Assembly (NCBI GenBank): GCA_964466645.1
Contig: CAYXPB010000129.1
Location: 1-14,463, forward strand
Length of the DNA stretch: 14,463 nt
Direction of reading: 5' to 3'
Source of the DNA: Acetivibrio sp964466645
Lineage (GTDB): Bacteria > Bacillota > Clostridia > Acetivibrionales > Acetivibrionaceae
In this document: positions 7,197-14,463 of the stretch, in pieces
Numbering within the stretch: the first letter of the stretch is position 1
Layout of the letters: the number at the start of each line of letters is the position of its first letter
The notes under the pieces: generated by a model
Seen by the model: only the letters and a program-made list of their open reading frames with translations
What the model was told of the DNA's origin: nothing
The model's database searches: none
Translations under genes and position numbers: made by a program

Positions 7197-10100
7197 CTAC
7201 TTAACTCTAAAAGTATTTTCAGCAGACAAATTTCCGTCAGCATCTATATCAAGAGTCCATTCAATTTTGTGAGTACCACTACTTATCCAATCATAATCTA
7301 GCTTTATCTGTGAATGGGTATAGAAGTCAGGGGATTTTGCAGTAAATATTACATCACCAAAGGAATCTTTTATGTTAATGAAAGGCGCTCTGATATCATA
7401 GTATGGAACATCGATATAGTCTTTTGTTTCTATATCGAAAAATTTAAGTTCGCCCTGATGTTTCTTCAACACAAATTTACCCTTTGAGTTATGCAACTTC
7501 TCAGAGAACATACCAAATAGGTCATAGCTTATCAAGTCAACAACTCTGTTTCCATATCTGTCGGATATAACGTTTGTTGTTTTAAGTGTTTCGCCTGTTT
7601 TGTATATTGCTTTATTCGGAGTAATTGTCATGCTGAAATCAGCTTCACAGTTCAAATAAGTAGTATCACTGGAAAAGTCTTTTTGGGCAGTCATTGCGTA
7701 AAGGTAAGTGCTGCCATATTGAATGCTTTGGCATATAAAGTCTAAGGTATAAAAACCTTTTGTTACTTTAAGTGATTTGCCTTTTACAAAAAACAGATAA
7801 GTGCTGAAGCCGTTCTTAGGATCAGTGATTATGCACTCTATGTAACTTTGGTCAGACTTATTGTCAAGACTTACTTCAGTGAGGTTATCGGACTTAAATT
7901 CTACAGCTTGTGTATTTTTTTTATTTAGTCCGATTTTAATATTTGGGGTATATAATAGGCGTTCTATGAGTGAACCGTCTTTTGTATAGATTTCTGCACT
8001 AAAGTTGTAAGTACCTTTAGTAATATAAATATCTCTAATATAGTTTTCTTCATAGCCCGAACCCAAATAGAGGGTATAGTTTTCTGTAGATGTACAAGGT
8101 ATAGTTAAATAGTAATTTGAAGGATTGTCAATTGTTTTTCCTTCCTCATCTTTTGCTGAAAAATCAACTTTCTGCAATTGAGAGGATGAGAGATTGTAGT
8201 TTGCAGGAGATTTACCGTCTTTAATATATACGGATGAAGTCTCATGATATACAATGTGCTCATTTTCATCATCAGCTGCAACACCTACGGATTTGGTAAC
8301 ACTCACATCACCTTTAGAGGCGTTTATAATAAACTTGTAATTACCTTTTGGTACCGGAACATACAATTCACCATTTAAAAGATCTTCTCCGTAATAATAG
8401 TCATTGTAACCTGTAATAGTATCTATTATCTCGACGTCGGCAAAGGTCGCTTTTGTTTTGTCCGGCAGTTCGATAGTGAATTTGACTGCGTTATTTTTAA
8501 TTACTCTATCCACAATAAGTGATGTTTCAGCTTGAATCAAGTATGGAAGATCTAAAATGAATTTTAATTTGTAATTATTTGTTGCAAGACTTTGTGGAAG
8601 CAAGAAACTTAAGTAACCTGCAGAGTCTTGAGGTTCGGTTTTAATTACATTGTTTCTACTGTCAATGAGCGATAGAGTTGCAGGGAATTTATATTCTACC
8701 TCAACGGGTTCTTCCTGTAATACGGATTCTGAAGGGGTTTCTAATGCTTTTATTGCAGTATCGGCGGATTTGAATTCAACCTTATTTGCTGCTGTTTTGT
8801 AAGAAATTAAGTTTTTATTAGTTAGATAATCAAATGGGTTGTCATACATATAATCCATATATATGAGTTCGTTGCCGTAACTGTCGGTTACAGAACTGTC
8901 TACAATTAGATTTTCGCCAGGGACAAACTTTTTCTTATCTAAAGTGAGGATATTTTCATCGTAGGAATCTATCTGATCAAGCTTGCCGTTTAGTGCTATA
9001 TACGCAGTTTGATTGTTTCTTTGTCCGATAAGATCAAACGAGTAGAAATAGCTTCCAGGCGTTGCATAAACTCCGGGTATATCTGAGATATCATCAAGCT
9101 TATGGGATATAGAAATCGATGAGCCCTCGCAACCTACAGTAAAATATATATCTTGAGGTATAAAACCATGAATATTTTTATAATTTATATCTACTTTTGC
9201 TAATGTGTCCATATCACTATCCATAGCAACATAAAAGTTTCCGGAATTAATTTCGACTTCTTCGCTCTTTAACATAAAAATAGGTTCATCTGTAGATTCT
9301 TCTGTTTCACTAGGTAAGCCATAAGCTTCAAAGGAATAGCTTCCCGGATTTAAGAAAGTTTCAAGGGAACCGTCTGCATCTAAATCGGGAATAACGAAAG
9401 CAAACCCTTGATTAGAACCGGGGAAATTGTAATTTGCCAACAAGTACTGGTTTGTACTTGTAAGGCCGGTATCAACAGTAACCGGTACAAGATTATCTCC
9501 GTTTAATTCAATAACTCCCGGTGCAGTAGCTTCTTCAACTAATGTAGCATAGGAGAATTCGTCACCATTTTTAAATTCATAGTTTGCAACTATTACATAA
9601 TCGTTTCCATTAGGTGCCGACGAACCGGGAATAACAGCAACACCGCTTTTAGAAGTAATAGCTCCATAGCAGTAATTATAATAAGTCTCATCGTTTTGCT
9701 GATATTTATTCCAAACTTCAACATATGCGCCACTAACTGGGCTTCCATCCTGTGATAACTTAACTCTAAGACCTGTATAAACATCGTTTCTAATATTGAT
9801 TTTTATTTCTTTAGTATAGGTTTGATTTTCAATATCTTCTGCAACTACTTTTAAAGTATGTATACCGTCTTTAAATTTGTATGTATCAACTTCAAAATTG
9901 TTGAACATATTTGTGCAGTATACAGAATCACTAACCGATTCATTGTAAATTGAATCCACAACAGTTTCGTCAATATATAAATCTGTAGTGACTATTTTAT
10001 TTGGATAGGTAAATCTTGTTTGAACTTGCATAAAGTCATATACAGTTGCATTATTACTTATATTTAGAATTTCTAATCTAGGTGTAATTTCAGTTGTATT

Positions 10101-11339
10101 AAGTGCATTGCTAAGATCTACTAGACCATATCCAAAACTTTCATCTTTTCCTGCACTTCCTAAATCTTTTGCAGAATCGGTAAGGTATTGTTCGACTTCG
10201 ATAATTGAAAGTGATGGATTTTTTGATATTAGAAGTGCACAGGCAGCAGAAACAAAAGGTGTAGACATAGATGTCCCATCATAGGACTCATATAAGTCCC
10301 CAGGTAGTGAACTTAAAACTTCTACTCCCGGTGCAGCCAATTCAATCGAAGAACCGTAATTTGAGAAATATGCCAAAGTGTCATTAACATCTGTAGCAGA
10401 TACAGTTATAACGCCTGGTATAGATGCAGGAGAAAAAGTAATTGCATCCACAGCATTATTTCCAGCTCCAGCAACAACAACAACATTTTTGGAAAAAGCA
10501 TAGTTACAAGCTTCAGTTAGTAAAGGATTGTCGCCATAACCACCAAGGCTCATATTTATAACTCTTGCACCATTATCAACGGCATAAGTTATTGCTTGTG
10601 CTATAGTAAAATCATCGCCGCTTCCTGCCTCTAAAACTCTTAAAGGCATTATTTTTACAGGTGCTGTACCGGCAGTTCCCGCAATACCGATACCATTATC
10701 TGTAGAGGCTGCAAGAATTCCTGCCACGTGGGTTGCATGCTCCTCATTTACGGGCCCAGGAGAAGGATCCTCATCCATATCAACAAAATCATAACCTTTA
10801 GTTACTCTGCCTTTCAGATCTTCGTGCTCTATATCAAGGCCTGTATCAATAACAGCAACAATCACTTCCTTTAAAGGAGTATTGTCTAAAGCTGTCCATG
10901 CCTTAGGAGCGTTTATGTTTTGAAGTCCCCATTGACTTTTATACTCAGGATCATTTGGTGCATTGTCCGGGAATTCGACAACTGTTCTTATGTAATTAGG
11001 AACAACATACTCGATGTTACTGTTTTCCTTAAGAGACTCCATTTTTTCAGCAAGTTTGTTTTCGGCAACTTCTATAAGTGCAAGACCGTTTCTTTGGGAT
11101 TTTAATAGTTTTCCTTCATTTCTGGTTATGTTTTTTCTGTCCGCTTTTAGCGAAGCATCATTTTTGTACTTAATAATCAATTGACCGGCTTTTCTGTCGT
11201 TCTTTGAATTTATGCTAAGGGTTTTATCAAATCTTTTGCTGATTTTGTTTGGTGTCTTGCTCTGAGCGAATACGTTAAATGTTAGTGCAGATGTTAGCAT
11301 GCAAGCTATTGTAAATGCGGATATTGCCTTTCTTAACAT
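7197..11339 (-). CDS. Large secreted subtilisin-family (S8) serine protease with modular C-terminus
   Basis: A 1380-residue exported protease. Residues 1-25 form a Sec signal peptide (MLRKAISAFTIACMLTSALT, probable cut after VFA-Q). Residues ~50-120 look like a fervidolysin/I9-type propeptide. The S8 domain spans ~135-415, with catalytic D165 (VAVIDTGLD), H201 (HATHVAG, where the family usually has HGTHVAG), oxyanion N294 (AGAGNN) and S357 (GTSMSTP), so it is predicted active. Residues ~420-518 look like an Ig-type domain. The remaining ~860 residues are beta-rich modules with recurring [PK]GxY motifs, and DxDxDG calcium-type loops near 652 and 1364. There is no LPXTG, S-layer or dockerin anchor, so it is probably released. 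RBS GAGGGGG (11347-11353) is 7 bases from ATG. It is transcribed alone, between two + strand units. Confidence 0.93.
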   Translation of the reverse strand: MLRKAISAFTIACMLTSALTFNVFAQSKTPNKISKRFDKTLSINSKNDRKAGQLIIKYKNDASLKADRKNITRNEGKLLKSQRNGLALIEVAENKLAEKMESLKENSNIEYVVPNYIRTVVEFPDNAPNDPEYKSQWGLQNINAPKAWTALDNTPLKEVIVAVIDTGLDIEHEDLKGRVTKGYDFVDMDEDPSPGPVNEEHATHVAGILAASTDNGIGIAGTAGTAPVKIMPLRVLEAGSGDDFTIAQAITYAVDNGARVINMSLGGYGDNPLLTEACNYAFSKNVVVVAGAGNNAVDAITFSPASIPGVITVSATDVNDTLAYFSNYGSSIELAAPGVEVLSSLPGDLYESYDGTSMSTPFVSAACALLISKNPSLSIIEVEQYLTDSAKDLGSAGKDESFGYGLVDLSNALNTTEITPRLEILNISNNATVYDFMQVQTRFTYPNKIVTTDLYIDETVVDSIYNESVSDSVYCTNMFNNFEVDTYKFKDGIHTLKVVAEDIENQTYTKEIKINIRNDVYTGLRVKLSQDGSPVSGAYVEVWNKYQQNDETYYNYCYGAITSKSGVAVIPGSSAPNGNDYVIVANYEFKNGDEFSYATLVEEATAPGVIELNGDNLVPVTVDTGLTSTNQYLLANYNFPGSNQGFAFVIPDLDADGSLETFLNPGSYSFEAYGLPSETEESTDEPIFMLKSEEVEINSGNFYVAMDSDMDTLAKVDINYKNIHGFIPQDIYFTVGCEGSSISISHKLDDISDIPGVYATPGSYFYSFDLIGQRNNQTAYIALNGKLDQIDSYDENILTLDKKKFVPGENLIVDSSVTDSYGNELIYMDYMYDNPFDYLTNKNLISYKTAANKVEFKSADTAIKALETPSESVLQEEPVEVEYKFPATLSLIDSRNNVIKTEPQDSAGYLSFLLPQSLATNNYKLKFILDLPYLIQAETSLIVDRVIKNNAVKFTIELPDKTKATFADVEIIDTITGYNDYYYGEDLLNGELYVPVPKGNYKFIINASKGDVSVTKSVGVAADDENEHIVYHETSSVYIKDGKSPANYNLSSSQLQKVDFSAKDEEGKTIDNPSNYYLTIPCTSTENYTLYLGSGYEENYIRDIYITKGTYNFSAEIYTKDGSLIERLLYTPNIKIGLNKKNTQAVEFKSDNLTEVSLDNKSDQSYIECIITDPKNGFSTYLFFVKGKSLKVTKGFYTLDFICQSIQYGSTYLYAMTAQKDFSSDTTYLNCEADFSMTITPNKAIYKTGETLKTTNVISDRYGNRVVDLISYDLFGMFSEKLHNSKGKFVLKKHQGELKFFDIETKDYIDVPYYDIRAPFINIKDSFGDVIFTAKSPDFYTHSQIKLDYDWISSGTHKIEWTLDIDADGNLSAENTFRVK

Positions 11340-11703
11340 AGTATAACCCCCTCAAATAGTTGTTTTTTTGAAATTACCTTAAATGCAAATAGTAGGTAAA
11401 ATAAATGTCGGTTAATATCACCCCCCATGAAATACTAACAAATACTACCAGACTATATTGAATTATATTACTTCAATAAAAATACTTTTTCAACAGGTTC
11501 TATTAAAAGTTTATAAAAATGTAATAATTTGATATACAATGTAAGAAAAAAATATATATTGGGAATTAAGACAAATATTATATATTGACCGAAAAAAGCT
11601 TTTATATCGTGCAGCTTTAGGTGAGGTATGTATTTTGAAATTATATTTTTGTGTTATAATATGGTGATAATAACATGTAAAGATATTTACGGAGGAATGA
11701 GCA
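11340..11703. other. Divergent intergenic region between the protease gene and miaB
   Basis: A 364-base AT-rich spacer carrying the start signals of two divergent genes. For the - strand protease, a TATAAT (plus-strand 11462-11467) with a TTGAAA 20 bases upstream (11488-11493) is a weak promoter candidate, implying a leader of about 115 bases. That leader contains a second G run (GGGGGG, plus-strand 11421-11426) in addition to the one used as ribosome binding site. The miaB -10 lies at 11655. No riboswitch that I recognise is present. Confidence 0.55.
11652..11660 (+). promoter_or_regulatory. Extended -10 promoter for miaB
   Basis: TGTTATAAT contains a perfect TATAAT (11655-11660) with the TGn extension. 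The -35 is weak (ATTTTG at 11632-11637, 17-base spacing), which extended -10 promoters tolerate. Start would be near 11667, giving a leader of about 37 bases. Confidence 0.65.
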
Positions 11704-13151
11704 GTGGATAAAGTAGAAAGAAACAATATAAAAGTTTCACAGGAAGAAATCGCTAGACAGTATCAGTTTATTGAAGAGATAAAGGAATTAAATTATCAGA
11801 AAGAGATGAAAACGGAGAAAAAGAAACGCTATTATCTTGCAACTTTTGGCTGCCAAATGAATGAGCATGATTCTGAAAAGTTAGCTGGAATGCTTAATGA
11901 AATGGGATATGCCGAAGGCACAAAAATGGAAGAAAGCGACCTTATTATATACAATACCTGCTGTGTTAGGGAAAATGCCGAGCTCAAATTTTATGGACAT
12001 TTAGGAGCTATGAAGCAAATAAAAAAGGAAAATCCTGATTTGATAATAGCTATATGCGGATGTATGATGCAGCAGCCTCAAGTAGTCGAGCGTATAAAAA
12101 GAGTATACAGACAAGTAGACCTTATTTTCGGTACACACAATTTATATAAGTTCCCTGAACTGCTTTTTAATACGATAAGCTCGGATCGGGCTGTTGTTGA
12201 AGTAATGGATTCCATTGGGTTGATAGCTGAAGATATGCCGGTGGAAAGAAAGGATGGAGTAAAAGCTTGGGTTACTGTAATGTATGGGTGCAATAATTTC
12301 TGTTCCTATTGCATTGTGCCTTNNNNNNNNNNCCTTATGTAAGGGGTAGAGAGCGGAGCCGGGGATTAGATAGAGTTGTTAGTGAAGTAAAGCTATTAGG
12401 CCAAAAGGGTATAAAGGAGATAACGTTGCTTGGGCAGAATGTGAATTCCTACGGTAAGGATCTTGGGGGCGATATTACCTTTGCGAAATTGCTCATTGAA
12501 TTAAATAAAGTTGAGGGAATAGAGAGAATTAGATTTATGACTTCTCATCCGAAGGATTTATCCGATGAACTGATTTTTGCAATAAGGGATCTAAATAAGT
12601 TGTGTGAACACCTGCATCTTCCTTTTCAGTCCGGAAGTACAAGAATACTTAAAGAAATGAACAGAAAATACTCAAAGGAAGATTATCTAAAACTAGTTGA
12701 TAAAGTTAAGAATAATATTCCAGGAATTTCCCTGACTACTGACATAATTGTCGGTTTTCCCGGGGAAACTGAGGAGGATTTTCAAGAAACGTTAGATGTA
12801 TTAAAAAAAGTTCGTTTTGATCAGGTCTATACATTCATTTATTCAAAAAGAACAGGAACACCGGCAGCAAAGAATGTGGAACAGATACCGGAAGAGGTTA
12901 AAAAAGAAAGGTTTCAAAGGCTTCTAGAGGTTCAAAACAGAATAAGTAAGGAGATAAACATCAACTTCTTAAATAGAAAATTAGAAGTTCTAGTTGAGGG
13001 AAGGAGTAAAAATAACGATAAAATATATACAGGAAGAACTCGAGAAAACAAGATAATAAATTTTGAAGGAAATGATCAAATGATTGGAAAGCTTGTTACG
13101 GTAAAAATAGATACAATCAAAACATGGTCTTTAGAAGGAACTTTAGATTAA
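11704..13151 (+). CDS. miaB: tRNA-2-methylthio-N6-dimethylallyladenosine synthase, interrupted by an assembly gap
   Basis: Radical SAM methylthiotransferase that modifies i6A37 to ms2i6A37 in tRNAs reading UNN codons. GTG start at 11704, with GGAGG (11691-11695) 8 bases upstream. The N-terminal domain carries the three cluster ligands C50 (FGCQMNEHDSE), C86 (NTCCVRE) and C120 (CGCMMQ). The radical SAM motif is C196, C200, C203 (GCNNFCSYC). The C-terminal part includes LPFQSGS, DIIVGFPGET and a TRAM-type end (~410-477). Ten Ns at 12323-12332 fall just after the motif and shift the frame, so the gene appears as two pieces. Both flanks share CCTT; merging them removes 14 bases and gives one frame of 477 residues reading CIVPYVRGRERSR, the family sequence at this point. 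I judge the gene intact in the organism. Confidence 0.93.
12323..12332. other. Assembly gap (10 Ns) inside miaB
   Basis: A fixed-size run of ten Ns. The left side ends GTGCCTT and the right side begins CCTTATGTAAGG. The expected protein sequence IVPYVRGR is encoded exactly by overlapping the two on CCTT, so the gap probably contains no missing sequence and repeats four bases. Confidence 0.9.
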
Positions 13152-13216
13152 AGGTGTTAATATCATTCGTAGGTAACATTAAGTTTAATATGGTTATTTT
13201 CAAAACTTTTATTTTA

Positions 13217-13225
13217 TGATACAAT
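13217..13225 (+). promoter_or_regulatory. Candidate extended -10 promoter for the YlbF-family gene
   Basis: TGATACAAT (TGn plus TACAAT) lies in the 150-base spacer between miaB and the next gene, with a partial -35 TTTTCA at 13197-13202 (17-base spacing). No terminator hairpin is visible after miaB, so this may add to read-through rather than replace it. Confidence 0.45.
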
Positions 13226-13301
13226 AAATAATATTTGAGGATATAGAGAGATTATAGAAAATGTTTATTTTAGGAGTATTAAGAAACTGGAGGTAAAAAG
13301 T

Positions 13302-13688
13302 ATGGATATTATATCAAAAGCTAAAGAGCTAGGTAACATGATAGGAACTTCAGAGGAGATGACAAACTATAAAAGATGGGAAGACAGTTTGGCCAGGGAT
13401 CATAAAGCTAGGGTCATTTTAAAGGAGTATCAGGAAATTCAGAGTGACATGGTAATGGCTGTACACGGGAATTCAGAAAAAGATATACTTGATGAATTAA
13501 AGCAAAAGCTTTTGGAAAAGTATGATGAAGTAAACGATTGTGATGTGACTAGGAATTTCATTGAAGCTAAAGAAAAATTGGACTTGCTCATTAAAAAAGT
13601 AAATGATGTTTTGGTATATTCCATAACGGGCGAAGAGGCCTGTAATTCAAATAGCTGTAGTTCATGCAGCGGAGGATGCAGCAAGTAA
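13302..13688 (+). CDS. YlbF/YmcA (RicF/RicA)-family protein with cysteine-rich tail
   Basis: A 128-residue, mostly helical cytoplasmic protein. Residues 1-105 fit the YlbF/YmcA family of Com_YlbF helical proteins (AKELGNMIGTSEEMTNYKRW, AREVILK-like stretch, then two long helices). In Bacillus subtilis, YmcA, YlbF and YaaT form the RicAFT complex, which binds iron-sulfur clusters and affects RNase Y-dependent mRNA processing, competence, biofilm and sporulation. The gene order miaB, this gene, mutS matches ymcB-ymcA-(cotE)-mutS, so it is the positional counterpart of ymcA. Its tail adds C114, C119, C122 and C126 (C-x4-C-x2-C-x3-C), a likely metal or cluster site. RBS GGAGG (13289-13293) is 8 bases from ATG. 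Whether it is the YmcA or YlbF ortholog is uncertain, so no symbol is given. Confidence 0.85.
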   Translation: MDIISKAKELGNMIGTSEEMTNYKRWEDSLARDHKARVILKEYQEIQSDMVMAVHGNSEKDILDELKQKLLEKYDEVNDCDVTRNFIEAKEKLDLLIKKVNDVLVYSITGEEACNSNSCSSCSGGCSK

Positions 13689-13711
13689 GAAACGAATTGA
13701 GGTATGATAAA

Positions 13712-14463
13712 ATGGCAGCATTGACACCTATGATGCAGCAATATATGGACATAAAGGGGCAGTATGAGGATTGTATCCTTTTTTTTAGACTAGGAGACTT
13801 TTATGAAATGTTTTTTAGTGATGCCGAAACGGCTTCTAAAGAACTTGAAATAACTCTTACTGGAAAAGATTGTGGTTTAGATGTGAGGGCACCTATGTGT
13901 GGAGTGCCTTTTCATTCTGCCGATTCTTATATATGCAGGTTGATTAATAAAGGCTATAAAGTTGCTATCTGTGAGCAGATAGAGGATCCTGCTACAGCAA
14001 AAGGTCTTGTAAAAAGAGATGTTGTTAGGGTTGTTACGCCGGGTACCGTTACAGACTCGGCTATGCTTGATGACAAAAAGAACAATTATCTTATGTCACT
14101 ATACAAGCACAAAAGTTTTTTTGGCATTGCTTTTGTTGATATTACCACCGGGGATTTTACATCTACATCTATAGTATTAGGAAATACTGTAGGCAAGCTT
14201 ATGGATGAAATAGCAAGATTTGCACCTTCAGAAATAGTGGTTAACAGTGAGTTTTTAAAGGATGAAAACTTAGTTAAGATCTTAAAAACAAGGTTTGGTT
14301 CATATATTTCAACCCTTGAAGATAAATTTTTTGATTTAGTTTATTCTAAGGAAAAGCTTAAGTCGTATTTTAGCGACCATAATATATGTGAAAATGAATT
14401 TGTACTAGAATATAATGGAATTTATGAGTTTTACGATTTATACGATTTTCGTACGCGGAGGAC
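13712..14463 (+). CDS. mutS: DNA mismatch repair protein MutS, 5' part, runs off the window
   Basis: MutS recognises mismatched bases and starts mismatch repair with MutL. The first 250 codons are present, of roughly 870. The mismatch-reading F-x-E motif is F30-Y31-E32 in FFRLGDFYEMFFSDA; domain I continues with GKDCGLDVRAPMCGVPFHSADSYI and GYKVAICEQIEDP, and domain II begins near VVRVVTPGTVTDS (~105-117) and FVDITTGDF. The start ATG at 13712 has GAGGT (13699-13703) 8 bases before it; the gene starts 24 bases after the YlbF-family stop, so the two are probably cotranscribed. The last ~15-20 codons (from about 14403) no longer resemble MutS although the frame stays open; see findings. Confidence 0.95.
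   Translation, partial: MAALTPMMQQYMDIKGQYEDCILFFRLGDFYEMFFSDAETASKELEITLTGKDCGLDVRAPMCGVPFHSADSYICRLINKGYKVAICEQIEDPATAKGLVKRDVVRVVTPGTVTDSAMLDDKKNNYLMSLYKHKSFFGIAFVDITTGDFTSTSIVLGNTVGKLMDEIARFAPSEIVVNSEFLKDENLVKILKTRFGSYISTLEDKFFDLVYSKEKLKSYFSDHNICENEFVLEYNGIYEFYDLYDFRTRR

Noticed and set aside
7197..7245. A dockerin or calcium-repeat anchor at the protease C-terminus
   Set aside because: The DIDADGNL loop resembles a calcium site, but there is no paired ~24-residue repeat as dockerins require; the other DxDxDG loop lies about 700 residues away.
9593..9784. A second - strand frame of 63 codons inside the protease gene
   Set aside because: A frame-shifted shadow of the long protease frame, with no start signals of its own.
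11340..11460. A c-di-GMP or other known riboswitch in the protease leader
   Set aside because: None of the conserved cores that I know is present; only G runs and a weak TTACC/GGTAA pairing are seen.
11595..11618. Inverted repeat AAAGCT / AGCTTT as a terminator before miaB
   Set aside because: Only 6-bp arms with a 12-base loop, no T run, and no gene ends here.
12309..12342. Two separate genes at 11704-12342 and 12309-13151
   Set aside because: They are the halves of one miaB frame split by the N run; both carry complementary parts of the same protein, and the CCTT overlap rejoins them.

Overview
This AT-rich window reads as draft chromosome from a low-GC Gram-positive anaerobe, most likely a clostridium of the Ruminiclostridium/Acetivibrio type. 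The evidence is the purine-rich ribosome binding sites (AGGAGG and G-run types), the ferredoxin-dependent 2-ketoacid oxidoreductase, and a miaB / YlbF-family / mutS order matching the Bacillus ymcB-ymcA-(cotE)-mutS block. The genus is inference. A run of ten Ns at 12323-12332 and an odd right-hand end show that this is draft assembly.

Region 1 (28-5476, + strand) is a co-directional run of iorA, iorB, a PaaK-type aryl-acetate CoA ligase, a tandem ACT-domain protein and rarA. The first four form a coherent unit for aromatic 2-ketoacid/aryl-acetate metabolism: IorAB interconverts aryl pyruvates and aryl-acetyl-CoA using ferredoxin, the ligase interconverts the CoA ester and the free acid, and the ACT protein probably senses an amino acid. 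RarA is a housekeeping replication-fork AAA+ ATPase. A two-way hairpin terminator (5497-5525) separates rarA from a convergent 95-residue gene of unknown function (5538-5825, - strand).

Region 2 (5826-7196) holds a very AT-rich 354-base spacer with a perfect 13-bp inverted repeat, a 20-bp imperfect tandem repeat, a 9-bp inverted repeat and a (TA)7 tract. A divergent orotate-phosphoribosyltransferase-like gene follows; its PRPP loop and catalytic loop look degraded. Two hairpins lie after it, the second a strong two-way terminator.

Region 3 (7197-11339, - strand) is a single large gene for a secreted subtilisin-family (S8) protease of 1380 residues. It has a signal peptide, a propeptide, a complete catalytic set and about 960 residues of repetitive beta-rich C-terminal region.

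Region 4 (11704 to end, + strand) is miaB, a YlbF/YmcA-family gene with a cysteine-rich tail, and the first 250 codons of mutS. miaB looks broken only because of the N run: the two flanks share CCTT, and merging them restores a full 477-residue reading frame. The last ~50 bases of the window do not look like MutS and may be poor contig-end sequence.

No tRNA, rRNA, CRISPR array, insertion sequence or phage gene was seen. Most of the window is ordinary core genome. The best candidates for something less described are the degenerate phosphoribosyltransferase with its structured upstream region, and the modular protease.
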